Origin: Methanobrevibacter sp.
Lineage (GTDB): Archaea; Methanobacteriota; Methanobacteria; Methanobacteriales; Methanobacteriaceae
Length of the DNA stretch: 7,766 nucleotides
Assembly: GCA_017404125.1 (NCBI GenBank)
Contig: JAFRCZ010000237.1
Coordinates: 1-7,766 of the forward strand
Reading direction: 5' to 3'
Positions 1 through 6,334 of the stretch are shown one piece after another; position 1 is the stretch's first letter, and each line of letters begins with the position of its first letter. The notes under the pieces were generated by a model. That model made no database searches and was not told the origin of the DNA. It worked only from the letters and a program-made list of their open reading frames with translations. The translations under genes and the position numbers were made by a program.

Positions 1-134
1 ATCTTTTTTTAAAAGAACATCACTATTTCATATTTTAATAATTTAATTTCTTTTAATTTAATAATTTAATTAATGAACTTACAATTCTATAAAATTAAAA
101 TAGATAAGTTTATTAATTTTTCAATAAAGATAAT

Positions 135-145
135 AATATATAATT
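135..145 (+). promoter_or_regulatory. Candidate TATA box for the ASCH-TPR gene
   Basis: AATATATAATT lies about 85 nt before the start codon at 227 and resembles the archaeal box A. Transcription would start about 25 nt downstream, near 165, giving a leader of roughly 60 nt. A second TATA-like stretch at 193-199 is too close to the ribosome binding site to be the main promoter. The region is so A+T-rich that chance matches are expected, so this is a weak call. Confidence 0.35.
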
Positions 146-157
146 AAGTTAACTTAA
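144..157. promoter_or_regulatory. Perfect 14-bp palindrome, candidate operator
   Basis: TTAAGTTAACTTAA is a perfect inverted repeat with no spacer. It abuts the candidate TATA box at 135-145 and lies before the predicted transcription start. A dimeric regulator bound here would block TFB/TBP or polymerase recruitment. The symmetry is seen directly; the operator role is inferred, and short A+T palindromes do arise by chance in such sequence. Confidence 0.3.
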
Positions 158-216
158 ATCAAAGTTTTACTTAATCTCTATTATTTAAAGACTATATTTA
201 ATTAAAGTCTCCAAAA

Positions 217-223
217 AGGTGAT
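217..223 (+). promoter_or_regulatory. Strong ribosome binding site deciding the start at 227
   Basis: AGGTGAT matches the complement of the archaeal 16S rRNA 3' end. Its GGTG core sits 5 nt before ATG 227, the same spacing seen before the OB-fold gene and thiC. It selects ATG 227 over the in-frame ATGs at residues 4 and 20. This matters because residues 18-23 form the ASCH motif. Confidence 0.8.
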
Positions 224-226
224 AAA

Positions 227-1363
227 ATGCCAATCATGTCCTTTGGAAGTCAGAACATTAATATAATCACAAATAAAAAAGCAATGACTATAAGGAAATT
301 ATGGAAAACACCTTTAAAAGTTGGAGACCGACTTCATTGCTATTGGAATTTAGCTTCTAAAGAGAAAAAGAAAATTTTTGAAGCTGAAGTTTTAGACGTT
401 AAGACACTTCCATTTAAGGAAATCAAGAACAATGACAAATTAGCTCAAGAGGAAGGATACGAAGATTCTGGGGAAATGATAAGGGAATTTAAGAAAATGT
501 ATCCTGATGGAATCTCTGATGACGATTTGTTCCAAGTAATCTATTTTGAAAAGCTAGACATCAATAAATGGAAAGGGGAAAAAATCGACCAGAAAGAGAT
601 GATCACTCAAAGAGCGGATATTCTCTTTGATACAGGAAAATATGACAAATCCGTTTTGTGTTATAATGCCGCTTTGAAAATAGATCCAAATGATGTTTAT
701 CTCTTAAACAAAAAAGGAGACAACCTTAGCAGATTGGACCGTTTTGATGAATCCATTGAATGTTATGACAAAGCTTTGGAAATTGAAGGGGACAATGAGT
801 ACATCTGGAACAATAAAGCAATAGCTATGCTTAACTCTGGAAATATAGAAAAGGCTTTAGAAGCAAGTGATGGGGCATTGAATGCCAATCCTGAGAATCC
901 TGTAGTTTTATACTGGCGAGGATTCATTTTAGAAATTCTATCAGAGTATGATGAAGCTTTAGCTGTTTATGATAAGCTGATTACAATTGATGACACTAAT
1001 CCTGAAGTTTGGAACGCACGTGGAAATGTATTGACAGATATGGAGAGACCTGAAGAAGCATTGGCATCTTATGATAAAGCTTTGGAATTATGTTTGGAAG
1101 ATTCCGAAATAGACGCAACTGCACAAAACAGAAAAGGAAATGCGCTCCTTGATCTTGGTAGATTTGAGGAAGCTATTGAATGTTATGATAACGCAATAGA
1201 GCTTGAGCCAAGAAACACCTCATTCCTCTTAAACAAAGGCGTTGTATTAATGGAACTTGATAGATTTAATGAGGCTGAAATCCTATTTACTAAAGTTCTT
1301 GCTCTTGACCCATCAAATGACGATGCAAGAGTCTTAAAAATGGAATGTTTGGAAAATATGTAA
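227..1363 (+). CDS. ASCH domain-TPR repeat fusion protein
   Basis: This 378-residue, probably cytoplasmic protein has no signal peptide or membrane segment. Residues about 14-112 form an ASCH (PUA-like) domain: the signature KAMTIR is at 18-23, VGD at 32-34, and MYPDG at 91-95 is followed by a closing strand ending near FEKL (107-110). By eye it aligns with E. coli YqfB, an ASCH-family N4-acetylcytidine amidohydrolase. K18, T21 and E76 fall where its reported catalytic K21, T24 and E74 lie. Residues about 124-366 hold seven TPR-like 34-residue units (near 124, 158, 192, 226, 260, 299 and 333), with recurrent YDKAL and DP/xNP motifs; the fifth carries a short insertion. TPRs usually form a protein-binding superhelix. 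The start is set by the ribosome binding site at 217-223. This is the only plus-strand gene and is convergent with the gene at 1626-2423. The domain calls are firm. Enzyme activity and partners are unknown; ASCH could instead be an RNA-binding module. Confidence 0.9.
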   Translation: MPIMSFGSQNINIITNKKAMTIRKLWKTPLKVGDRLHCYWNLASKEKKKIFEAEVLDVKTLPFKEIKNNDKLAQEEGYEDSGEMIREFKKMYPDGISDDDLFQVIYFEKLDINKWKGEKIDQKEMITQRADILFDTGKYDKSVLCYNAALKIDPNDVYLLNKKGDNLSRLDRFDESIECYDKALEIEGDNEYIWNNKAIAMLNSGNIEKALEASDGALNANPENPVVLYWRGFILEILSEYDEALAVYDKLITIDDTNPEVWNARGNVLTDMERPEEALASYDKALELCLEDSEIDATAQNRKGNALLDLGRFEEAIECYDNAIELEPRNTSFLLNKGVVLMELDRFNEAEILFTKVLALDPSNDDARVLKMECLENM

Positions 1364-1364
1364 C

Positions 1365-1426
1365 TCTTTTTTTAATAAATTTTTAATCTACTTTTTACTA
1401 TTTTTAACTAATTTTAACTAATTTTA
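1365..1426 (+). terminator. T-rich terminator region of the ASCH-TPR gene
   Basis: Just after the stop codon lie a T7 run (1367-1373) and T5 runs at 1380-1384, 1392-1396 and 1400/1401-1405. They are followed by a tandem 10-mer, TTTTAACTAA, at 1402-1411 and 1412-1421 and a partial third copy. Serial T tracts without a strong hairpin are the usual form of archaeal intrinsic termination. No GC-rich stem is present. Confidence 0.55.
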
Positions 1427-1500
1427 TAATTATTAATTACTTTATGTAGATTATGGTATTAATAATAAATGAAAAATAGATTTAATTTAATTTAATTGAA

Positions 1501-1569
1501 ATAATGGCTAATTAAAAATAAGTTTACCATACATAACTATAATTTAATAATGGCTAAAATTAAAATAAT
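1501..1569. repeat. Imperfect direct repeat in the convergent spacer
   Basis: ATAATGGCTAA occurs at 1501-1511 and 1547-1557, 46 nt apart start to start. In both copies it is followed by a similar A/T stretch ending in AAAATAA or AAAAATAA, extending the likeness to about 20 bp. It lies in the 262-nt spacer (1364-1625) between the two convergent genes, where I see no gene. On the minus strand the A tracts around 1562-1615 read as T4-T5 clusters, which could serve as a weak terminator for the gene at 1626-2423. Confidence 0.4.
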
Positions 1570-1625
1570 GAAAAGAAAATTTATTATGAAAAATAGGAAA
1601 ATCTATGAAAATAAAATCTGTTGTG

Positions 1626-2423
1626 TTAATTAAAATCCAAATCATCAACTACATCTACAAACTTATTCATCAAGTTATAAGTTGTATTGATTGGTTCATA
1701 GCAAAATGTTTCATAGTTTACAGTTGGAGTTCCTGCCTCTTCTACTGGCAAAGTAATATAAGGAGGGCTTGACTGTGCACTTGGGAAATAATAAACCAAC
1801 TCTGGCATCTTATTTAAGATTTGATTTACAAAAGCCTCTGACTTTTCATCCTTTCCAACTGCAAAGACAAAATTGGTTTCTTCATAAGTTCCTGAAACTG
1901 TCCCCTTATTGCTGTGAACATCTACAAAAAGATTATAATCACTGCTGATTATGTGAGGAGCCACAAACTCTTGGGCAAGAAGCTGACCATCCATTCTTCC
2001 CTCATCGTCAGTGTTGTAGTTTGTTACATTGATTTTATAAATATAGTAACAATAATTTAAAGAACTGTTTTTAGCAACTATTGTATCAAATAAAGCTTTG
2101 TGCACTTTGCTTTCTAATGGATGCATACCAATAGAATAGGCTATTTTAACATTGGAATCAGTACTTCCAAAAGGACCTAACAACTCTACAGATCCCAAAT
2201 CATTTTCACCAAGCAAATGGGAGTTGACATTTGATGTATCAATTTTAGCTTCAGCTGTAGGGCCATCAGGATAAGATTGATTAATGAAAATGTTATTATC
2301 ATCCAGAATAAGATTTTCATGGGAATTATTCATGGATATGGCATACCCCAAGAAAACAATAGCTATCGCTAATATAATCACTAAAATAAGAATCAATTTG
2401 TTTTTGTGTTTTTCAGGAATCAT
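1626..2423 (-). CDS. Membrane-anchored protein with M14-like zinc-peptidase pattern
   Basis: This 265-residue protein begins with a short basic N-terminus (EKHKNK), then one hydrophobic segment at about 9-30. No lipobox cysteine follows, so it looks like a signal anchor with the remainder outside the cell. The soluble part shows GMHPLE (99-104; HxxE with H101 and E104), VDVHS (167-171; H170) and TPTVNYETF (232-240; E238). This order matches the M14 carboxypeptidase and AstE/aspartoacylase fold, where HxxE plus a later His bind zinc and a C-terminal Glu is the base. R143 in GRMDG may be a substrate-binding Arg. The gene follows glmM after 58 nt. Pseudomurein peptide or another extracellular peptide is a possible substrate, by context only. 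The start has only a weak AAGG two bases upstream, but no other start is in frame before the anchor. The gene is secure, the family call moderate and the substrate unknown. Confidence 0.8.
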   Translation of the reverse strand: MIPEKHKNKLILILVIILAIAIVFLGYAISMNNSHENLILDDNNIFINQSYPDGPTAEAKIDTSNVNSHLLGENDLGSVELLGPFGSTDSNVKIAYSIGMHPLESKVHKALFDTIVAKNSSLNYCYYIYKINVTNYNTDDEGRMDGQLLAQEFVAPHIISSDYNLFVDVHSNKGTVSGTYEETNFVFAVGKDEKSEAFVNQILNKMPELVYYFPSAQSSPPYITLPVEEAGTPTVNYETFCYEPINTTYNLMNKFVDVVDDLDFN

Positions 2424-2427
2424 TGCC

Positions 2428-2459
2428 TTAAAAAATAGTAAGCTATTAAAAAATAGCTT
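2428..2459 (-). terminator. Hairpin and T tract after glmM
   Basis: A 7-bp perfect stem (AAGCTAT 2440-2446 with ATAGCTT 2453-2459) and a 6-nt loop lie in the 58-nt gap between glmM and the next minus-strand gene. A T6 run follows on the minus strand (2430-2435). This resembles an intrinsic terminator for glmM. It could equally be a leader structure for the downstream gene, because the T run ends only 6 nt before that start. An 11-mer direct repeat, TTAAAAAATAG, is also present at 2428-2438 and 2446-2456. Confidence 0.4.
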
Positions 2460-2481
2460 CTTAAAAAGTTTAAACTTATAA

Positions 2482-3843
2482 TTAACTTTTGTATTTTTCT
2501 ACTAAACTGATTCCCCAGTTAGCCATTTCATCTGCCTTTTCCTGAGAGTCAGATTCAGCAAAGCATCTAAAGATTGGTTCTGTACCAGAAGGTCTGATGA
2601 TTACCCAACCATCATCCTTTAAAATCTTTACCCCATCAGTTGTGTCGAGTTTAAAGTCAGTGGTTTCCTTGATTTCATCTGCAATCTTAGACATTACATC
2701 CTGCTTTTGGTCATCAGGACATTCGATTTTTAATTTTTCCTGATAGTAAACTGGAAGCTCTGCTACAAGCTCGGATAAGGGCTTATCTTCTTTAACAAGG
2801 ATTTCAAGAATCTTAGCAACAGTCATAGCCGCATCTCTTCCATAGATAAAGTCTGGGAAGATTAAACCACCATTTTCCTCTCCACCGAATAATCCATCAG
2901 TATCCTTAAGCTTTCTTGCAACAAGCAAGTCCCCAACAGCAGTAGCTATCACTTCACCACCGTATTCTTCTGCTATATCATAAATAGCTTGAGAAGTTGC
3001 TACAGTGGTTACAATGATTCCTCCACCATTTTCCTTCAGCATAAATTTTTCAACAAGGGCAAAGGTCTTATCACCTAAAATGAAGTTTCCTTTTTCATCA
3101 ATGCATATGGTTCTGTCTGCATCACCATCATGAGCAAGACCAATGTCTGCACCTAAGTTTTTAACGGTAGCGATCAAGTCCTGAAGATTTGGTTCAATTG
3201 GCTCTGGATTTCTTCCTGGGAAGAATCCGTCAGCTTGACAGTTGATTGTTGTCACTTCACATCCAAGCTCTTTAAGGATATAAGGGGCTGTATAAGAGCC
3301 TGCTCCTGAACCGCAATCAACTACCACCTTAAGCTTTCTGTTTCTAATGGCTTCTGCATCAACTCTCTTTACAGTTTCTGCAATATACTCTTTAATTATT
3401 GTATCATTTGTAAAGCATTCTCCAATCTTATCCCAAGATGCACGATTTGGTTCTGAATCAAAGTAAAGCTTTTCAACTTCAATTTCCATATCATCTGGAG
3501 TTCCTATACCAAACTCATCTACAAACTTCAAACCATTGTACTTTGGAGGATTGTGTGAAGCGGTTACTATGATTCCTCCATCATAATAATTTCTTACAGC
3601 ATATTGAATAGCTGGTGTTGGAAGAATTCCTAAATCCACAACATCACAGCCAGATGAAAGCAAACCTGCAGTGATTGCATATTTAAGCATTGGAGTGCTT
3701 GTCCTTGTATCCCCTCCAATAGCTACTGTACCTTGAACAATAGATCCATAACTTGCAGCAAGACGTGATGCAAATTCGGGAGTCAAGACATCATTTGCAG
3801 TTCTTCTTACACCAAATGTACCGAATAATCTTTTTTCTACCAT
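2482..3843 (-). CDS. glmM: Phosphoglucosamine mutase (archaeal GlmM-type phosphohexomutase)
   Basis: The protein interconverts glucosamine-6-phosphate and glucosamine-1-phosphate in the cytoplasm, on the route to UDP-GlcNAc used for pseudomurein and other glycans. At 453 residues it is full length for the alpha-D-phosphohexomutase superfamily, with the expected four-domain layout. The phosphoserine loop TASHNP (94-99) puts the catalytic Ser at 96. The Mg-binding loop DGDADR is at 239-244, the sugar-binding loop GEENGG at 321-326 and the phosphate-binding loop RPSGTEP at 417-423. GEENGG favours the GlmM/archaeal group, although some relatives act as phosphomannomutases or have mixed specificity. 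The start ATG has AAAGGTC upstream (3849-3855), one mismatch from the consensus, with 5-nt spacing. The gene lies 110 nt after the OB-fold gene with its own candidate TATA box, and 58 nt before the peptidase-like gene. All key residues are present. Confidence 0.9.
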   Translation of the reverse strand: MVEKRLFGTFGVRRTANDVLTPEFASRLAASYGSIVQGTVAIGGDTRTSTPMLKYAITAGLLSSGCDVVDLGILPTPAIQYAVRNYYDGGIIVTASHNPPKYNGLKFVDEFGIGTPDDMEIEVEKLYFDSEPNRASWDKIGECFTNDTIIKEYIAETVKRVDAEAIRNRKLKVVVDCGSGAGSYTAPYILKELGCEVTTINCQADGFFPGRNPEPIEPNLQDLIATVKNLGADIGLAHDGDADRTICIDEKGNFILGDKTFALVEKFMLKENGGGIIVTTVATSQAIYDIAEEYGGEVIATAVGDLLVARKLKDTDGLFGGEENGGLIFPDFIYGRDAAMTVAKILEILVKEDKPLSELVAELPVYYQEKLKIECPDDQKQDVMSKIADEIKETTDFKLDTTDGVKILKDDGWVIIRPSGTEPIFRCFAESDSQEKADEMANWGISLVEKYKS

Positions 3844-3906
3844 TTTATGACCTTTATAAAATTAATAAGTTATTAAATAATTAAGTTTTAAAAGTATTTT
3901 TAATCT

Positions 3907-3914
3907 AAATATAT
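3907..3914 (-). promoter_or_regulatory. Candidate TATA box for glmM
   Basis: On the minus strand the 110-nt spacer 3844-3953 reads ACAAAAATATATTTAG around this site, an A-rich element followed by a TATA-like core. It lies about 65-70 nt before the glmM start, predicting initiation near 3885 and a leader of about 40 nt. This suggests glmM is transcribed separately from the OB-fold gene. The spacer contains no other feature that I can support. Confidence 0.4.
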
Positions 3915-3953
3915 TTTTGTTTATAAAGTTTAAATATTTTATTAAATATCCCA

Positions 3954-4352
3954 TTATGAAACCAGATTAATCGAATTGGAATTTGATAATATTAATTCCA
4001 TTGAAGACTTGTATTCTGTTATGCTTCCAATAACTTTTACTTTATGGCCTTTAAAACTATCCAAATCATTCCCTGCATCTTGAAGTTCAACTAAAGTCGA
4101 TTCAAATATTATCAGATTTATCTTTCCAGTTCCATCATTCAACTCTATAAAGCAAGAGCCGCCGCTTGATGATTCTTTAATTGATTCAACCACTCCTGTA
4201 ACTGCTACAGTTTCTCCAATGTTATTTCTTGTAATGTCTTTGATTTGAATTTCCTTTGGTTCAATATAAGACGCAAAAACTAGCATTCCAATAATCCCTA
4301 TTAATGATGTTATTAATGCTGCTTTAAAAATTATCTTGTCATTTAATTCCAT
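3954..4352 (-). CDS. Membrane-anchored OB-fold protein
   Basis: This 132-residue protein has a short N-terminus (MELNDKIIFK), one hydrophobic segment at about 9-29, and a compact OB-fold at about 44-130. The OB-fold shows the typical strand order: GETVAVTGVVESI (46-58), then CFIELNDGTGKINLIIF (67-83), then GHKVKVIGSITEY (102-114) and a closing strand MELILSNS. The pattern V.G.V followed by a DGTG turn matches the tRNA-anticodon/RPA-like OB class often labelled nucleic-acid binding. The anchor and short N-terminus suggest a signal-anchor orientation with the OB-fold outside, where the ligand would more likely be a protein, glycan or metal than RNA or DNA; opposite topology is not excluded. ATG is chosen because GGTGAT (4356-4361) sits 5 nt upstream. 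The gene stands alone, 271 nt after the ligase gene, with its own TATA-like box. Its specific role is unknown. Confidence 0.85.
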   Translation of the reverse strand: MELNDKIIFKAALITSLIGIIGMLVFASYIEPKEIQIKDITRNNIGETVAVTGVVESIKESSSGGSCFIELNDGTGKINLIIFESTLVELQDAGNDLDSFKGHKVKVIGSITEYKSSMELILSNSNSINLVS

Positions 4353-4355
4353 GAA

Positions 4356-4361
4356 ATCACC
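4356..4361 (-). promoter_or_regulatory. Ribosome binding site of the OB-fold gene
   Basis: GGTGAT on the minus strand, with its GGTG core 5 nt from the ATG at 4352, fixes the start and keeps the N-terminal membrane anchor in the protein. Confidence 0.75.
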
Positions 4362-4399
4362 AATTAAAACATTCTTAAAATGATTTATTTAGTGAATAA

Positions 4400-4407
4400 C
4401 ATATAAA
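4400..4407 (-). promoter_or_regulatory. TATA box of the OB-fold gene
   Basis: The minus strand reads TTTATATG, one base from the methanogen box A consensus TTTATATA. It lies about 50 nt before the start codon, predicting initiation near 4380 and a leader of about 28 nt that contains the ribosome binding site. This is the best-looking promoter in the window. About 25 nt further upstream is a near-palindrome, with arms TTATA (4432-4436) and TATAA (4444-4448) around a core ATCATGAT (4436-4443), which could be a regulator site. Confidence 0.55.
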
Positions 4408-4539
4408 TATTGCTTAAAATTAAAAAATAACTTATATCATGATTATAATATTGTTTTAAACTTGTTATGATTATTTAAAATAACATCAATAATAAAAATA
4501 AGATTAAATAAGATAAAAAAATTATGACATCGAATGGAA

Positions 4540-4623
4540 ATAGTGAAAACAATGAAAAAAAGAATAAAAAAATAGAAAAATAGTTAAAGTAAAAATAAAA
4601 GAATAGAAGAAGAAAAAATAAGA
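4540..4623 (-). terminator. Pyrimidine-rich terminator zone after the ligase gene
   Basis: Immediately after the ligase stop codon the minus strand is almost all T with some C for about 80 nt. T6 is at 4613-4618, T5 at 4591-4595 and 4576-4580, and T7 at 4566-4572 and 4555-4561. No hairpin is needed for archaeal polymerase to stop on such tracts. The remaining part of the 271-nt spacer (4353-4539) holds the OB-fold promoter and otherwise only A+T-rich sequence. Confidence 0.6.
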
Positions 4624-6279
4624 TTATTGGCCATTATACATAGATTCCAATCTTTCGATTGTATCTATGTCCTCTACTCCCTTATCTGTTCTTATGCTTT
4701 TTACAATAGGGAAACGCAAAGAGTATCCTGCAGGATATTCTGGACTTTTTACAATCTCACTATATTTTATTTCTAAAACAATTTTTGGCTGAACAGTAAT
4801 GTGAGTTCCTTTCTCTGAGATTATAATCTCTTTCATTTGCTTTGTGAGATTTGCCAAATCATCATCTGAAAATCCACTTCCAATCTTTGTGATGGTTAGC
4901 AATTCTCCATATTCATCACGAAGAGCTAACTCATAAGATCCTATGAACTCTCCCCTTTTACCTATTCCTTTTGTTCCTCCAACAACAACTGCATCCAATG
5001 TTTCAGGTTCTGCCTTGAACTTTAACATTTTCTTTCCACGAATTCCTGGAATATAAGGTTCTTTGCAGTCCTTTATCATTATTCCTTCGTGTCCGCCAGC
5101 TATAGACTTATTGAATAATTCTACAGCCTCATCTATGTTTTCAGGACCTACCCTTACCATATCACTAAGATTCAATTCGGGATTTGAGCAATCTACAGCA
5201 TTTTCCAAGATTTCCCTACGTTTAATAATAGGTTCATCAACTATAGGCTCATTAAAGTAAAGCAAATCGTATAAGAATATTTTAATAGGCACGTTTTCCA
5301 TAGCTGCTTTAATATCATATTTCCTTCTAACCCTTTGCAATACAGTCTGGAACGGTTGAGGCTTGCCATTTTTAAAACCTATGATTTCCCCTTCAGCAAT
5401 AAAGTCCACATCAGGAAATCCATCTCTAATAAAACTTACAGCATCCGGAAAAGCCTCTGTGACATTTTCCAAACGGCGAGTAAATAAAGTGATTTCATCA
5501 CCATTCTTATGGAATTGGGTACGGAAACCATCATATTTGGTTTCACAAAGTGCACAGCCCATCTCTTCAATGCTTATGTCAATACCATCAGATAATTGTG
5601 CAAGCATTGGCTTTACTGGTCTTCCAGGAATCAATGTCAATTTTTTAAGCCCTTCTTCCCCTTCAAGCTTTGCCACTTCTGCAACGAGCCCCAAATCATT
5701 TGTCAGCATGTGTGCCCTTTCAGCCACAGCCTTATCAACATCAAAAGCCTGTGAAATTGCATCACGAATGATTCCTTCTCCAACACCAATTCTAAGCTCT
5801 TCCAAAATGGTTCTGCAGATATATTTGGCTTCCTTTCCAGAGGCAGAAGATAAAAGTTCAAGAATATTGGAAATCTTACGGGCAGTGGATCTGCTACCTG
5901 ATATTGTTGCCAATTTCCTTAATTGATTATAAACAAAACTTACTGTTAAAGGTTGTGAGAAAAAGGTCATTTGGGCCTTTTTAGCATATAATTTCTCAGC
6001 AGCCGCTCCGATATCCCCTTCATCACGAATGGCATCTTCCACTGCATCAACTGATACTCCTACAGCATCTCCAACAGCTTTCATGACTAATTTATCGCCA
6101 ATCCCCTGTTCCTCTTCACTCCAAGGAGGGAAAACGCTTCCTAAAGCCATTAATGTGATTTTCTGCAAATCCTCAGCATCAACTGTCTTAAAGAAATCCG
6201 CTAAGATATCTGTTTTTTCCAATCTTTTTGTAGTGGCGCCTAATGCTTCATAAACGTTAACAAGTTCCTGATATTTCAT
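4624..6279 (-). CDS. lig: ATP-dependent DNA ligase
   Basis: The enzyme seals 3'-OH/5'-phosphate nicks in duplex DNA during replication and repair, through ligase-AMP and DNA-AMP intermediates. At 551 residues it has the usual length for archaeal ligases. Residues 1-215 form the all-alpha DNA-binding domain. The adenylation domain runs from about 222 to 425: motif I ETKYDG (246-251) has the AMP-accepting Lys at 248, with R253 following. Motif III is FIAEGE (293-298), motif IV EGIMIKD (398-404) and motif V LKFK (419-422). The C-terminal OB-fold (about 425-551) includes motif VI-like RFPIVKSIRTDK (522-533). All motifs are intact. The start has AGGGGAT upstream, one mismatch from consensus, 6 nt from the ATG. 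The gene lies 72 nt after thiC; partial readthrough from thiC is possible, and a TATA-like stretch at 6322-6334 could drive it separately. Confidence 0.96.
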   Translation of the reverse strand: MKYQELVNVYEALGATTKRLEKTDILADFFKTVDAEDLQKITLMALGSVFPPWSEEEQGIGDKLVMKAVGDAVGVSVDAVEDAIRDEGDIGAAAEKLYAKKAQMTFFSQPLTVSFVYNQLRKLATISGSRSTARKISNILELLSSASGKEAKYICRTILEELRIGVGEGIIRDAISQAFDVDKAVAERAHMLTNDLGLVAEVAKLEGEEGLKKLTLIPGRPVKPMLAQLSDGIDISIEEMGCALCETKYDGFRTQFHKNGDEITLFTRRLENVTEAFPDAVSFIRDGFPDVDFIAEGEIIGFKNGKPQPFQTVLQRVRRKYDIKAAMENVPIKIFLYDLLYFNEPIVDEPIIKRREILENAVDCSNPELNLSDMVRVGPENIDEAVELFNKSIAGGHEGIMIKDCKEPYIPGIRGKKMLKFKAEPETLDAVVVGGTKGIGKRGEFIGSYELALRDEYGELLTITKIGSGFSDDDLANLTKQMKEIIISEKGTHITVQPKIVLEIKYSEIVKSPEYPAGYSLRFPIVKSIRTDKGVEDIDTIERLESMYNGQ

Positions 6280-6334
6280 CTTTATCCCCTAAATTAGAAT
6301 AATAATTATTTTTTTAAAAGCCTTAATAAATATC

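Noticed and set aside
1550..1633. 27-codon plus-strand open frame (Lys/Ile-rich) in the convergent spacer
   Set aside because: No ribosome binding site, composition follows the A-rich DNA, and it overlaps the end of the peptidase-like gene.
2284..2481. 65-codon plus-strand open frame crossing the 5' end of the peptidase-like gene
   Set aside because: It mirrors the membrane-anchor region of the minus-strand gene and the glmM-proximal spacer. No ribosome binding site or recognisable domain.
4524..4583. 19-codon plus-strand open frame in the A-rich tract after the ligase gene
   Set aside because: Asn/Lys/Glu-rich content is explained by the A-rich strand; it is very short and has no ribosome binding site.
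5363..5926. 187-codon plus-strand open frame antisense to the ligase gene
   Set aside because: It lies wholly opposite the conserved ligase coding region, has Ser/Pro-rich composition typical of antisense shadows, and has no convincing ribosome binding site.
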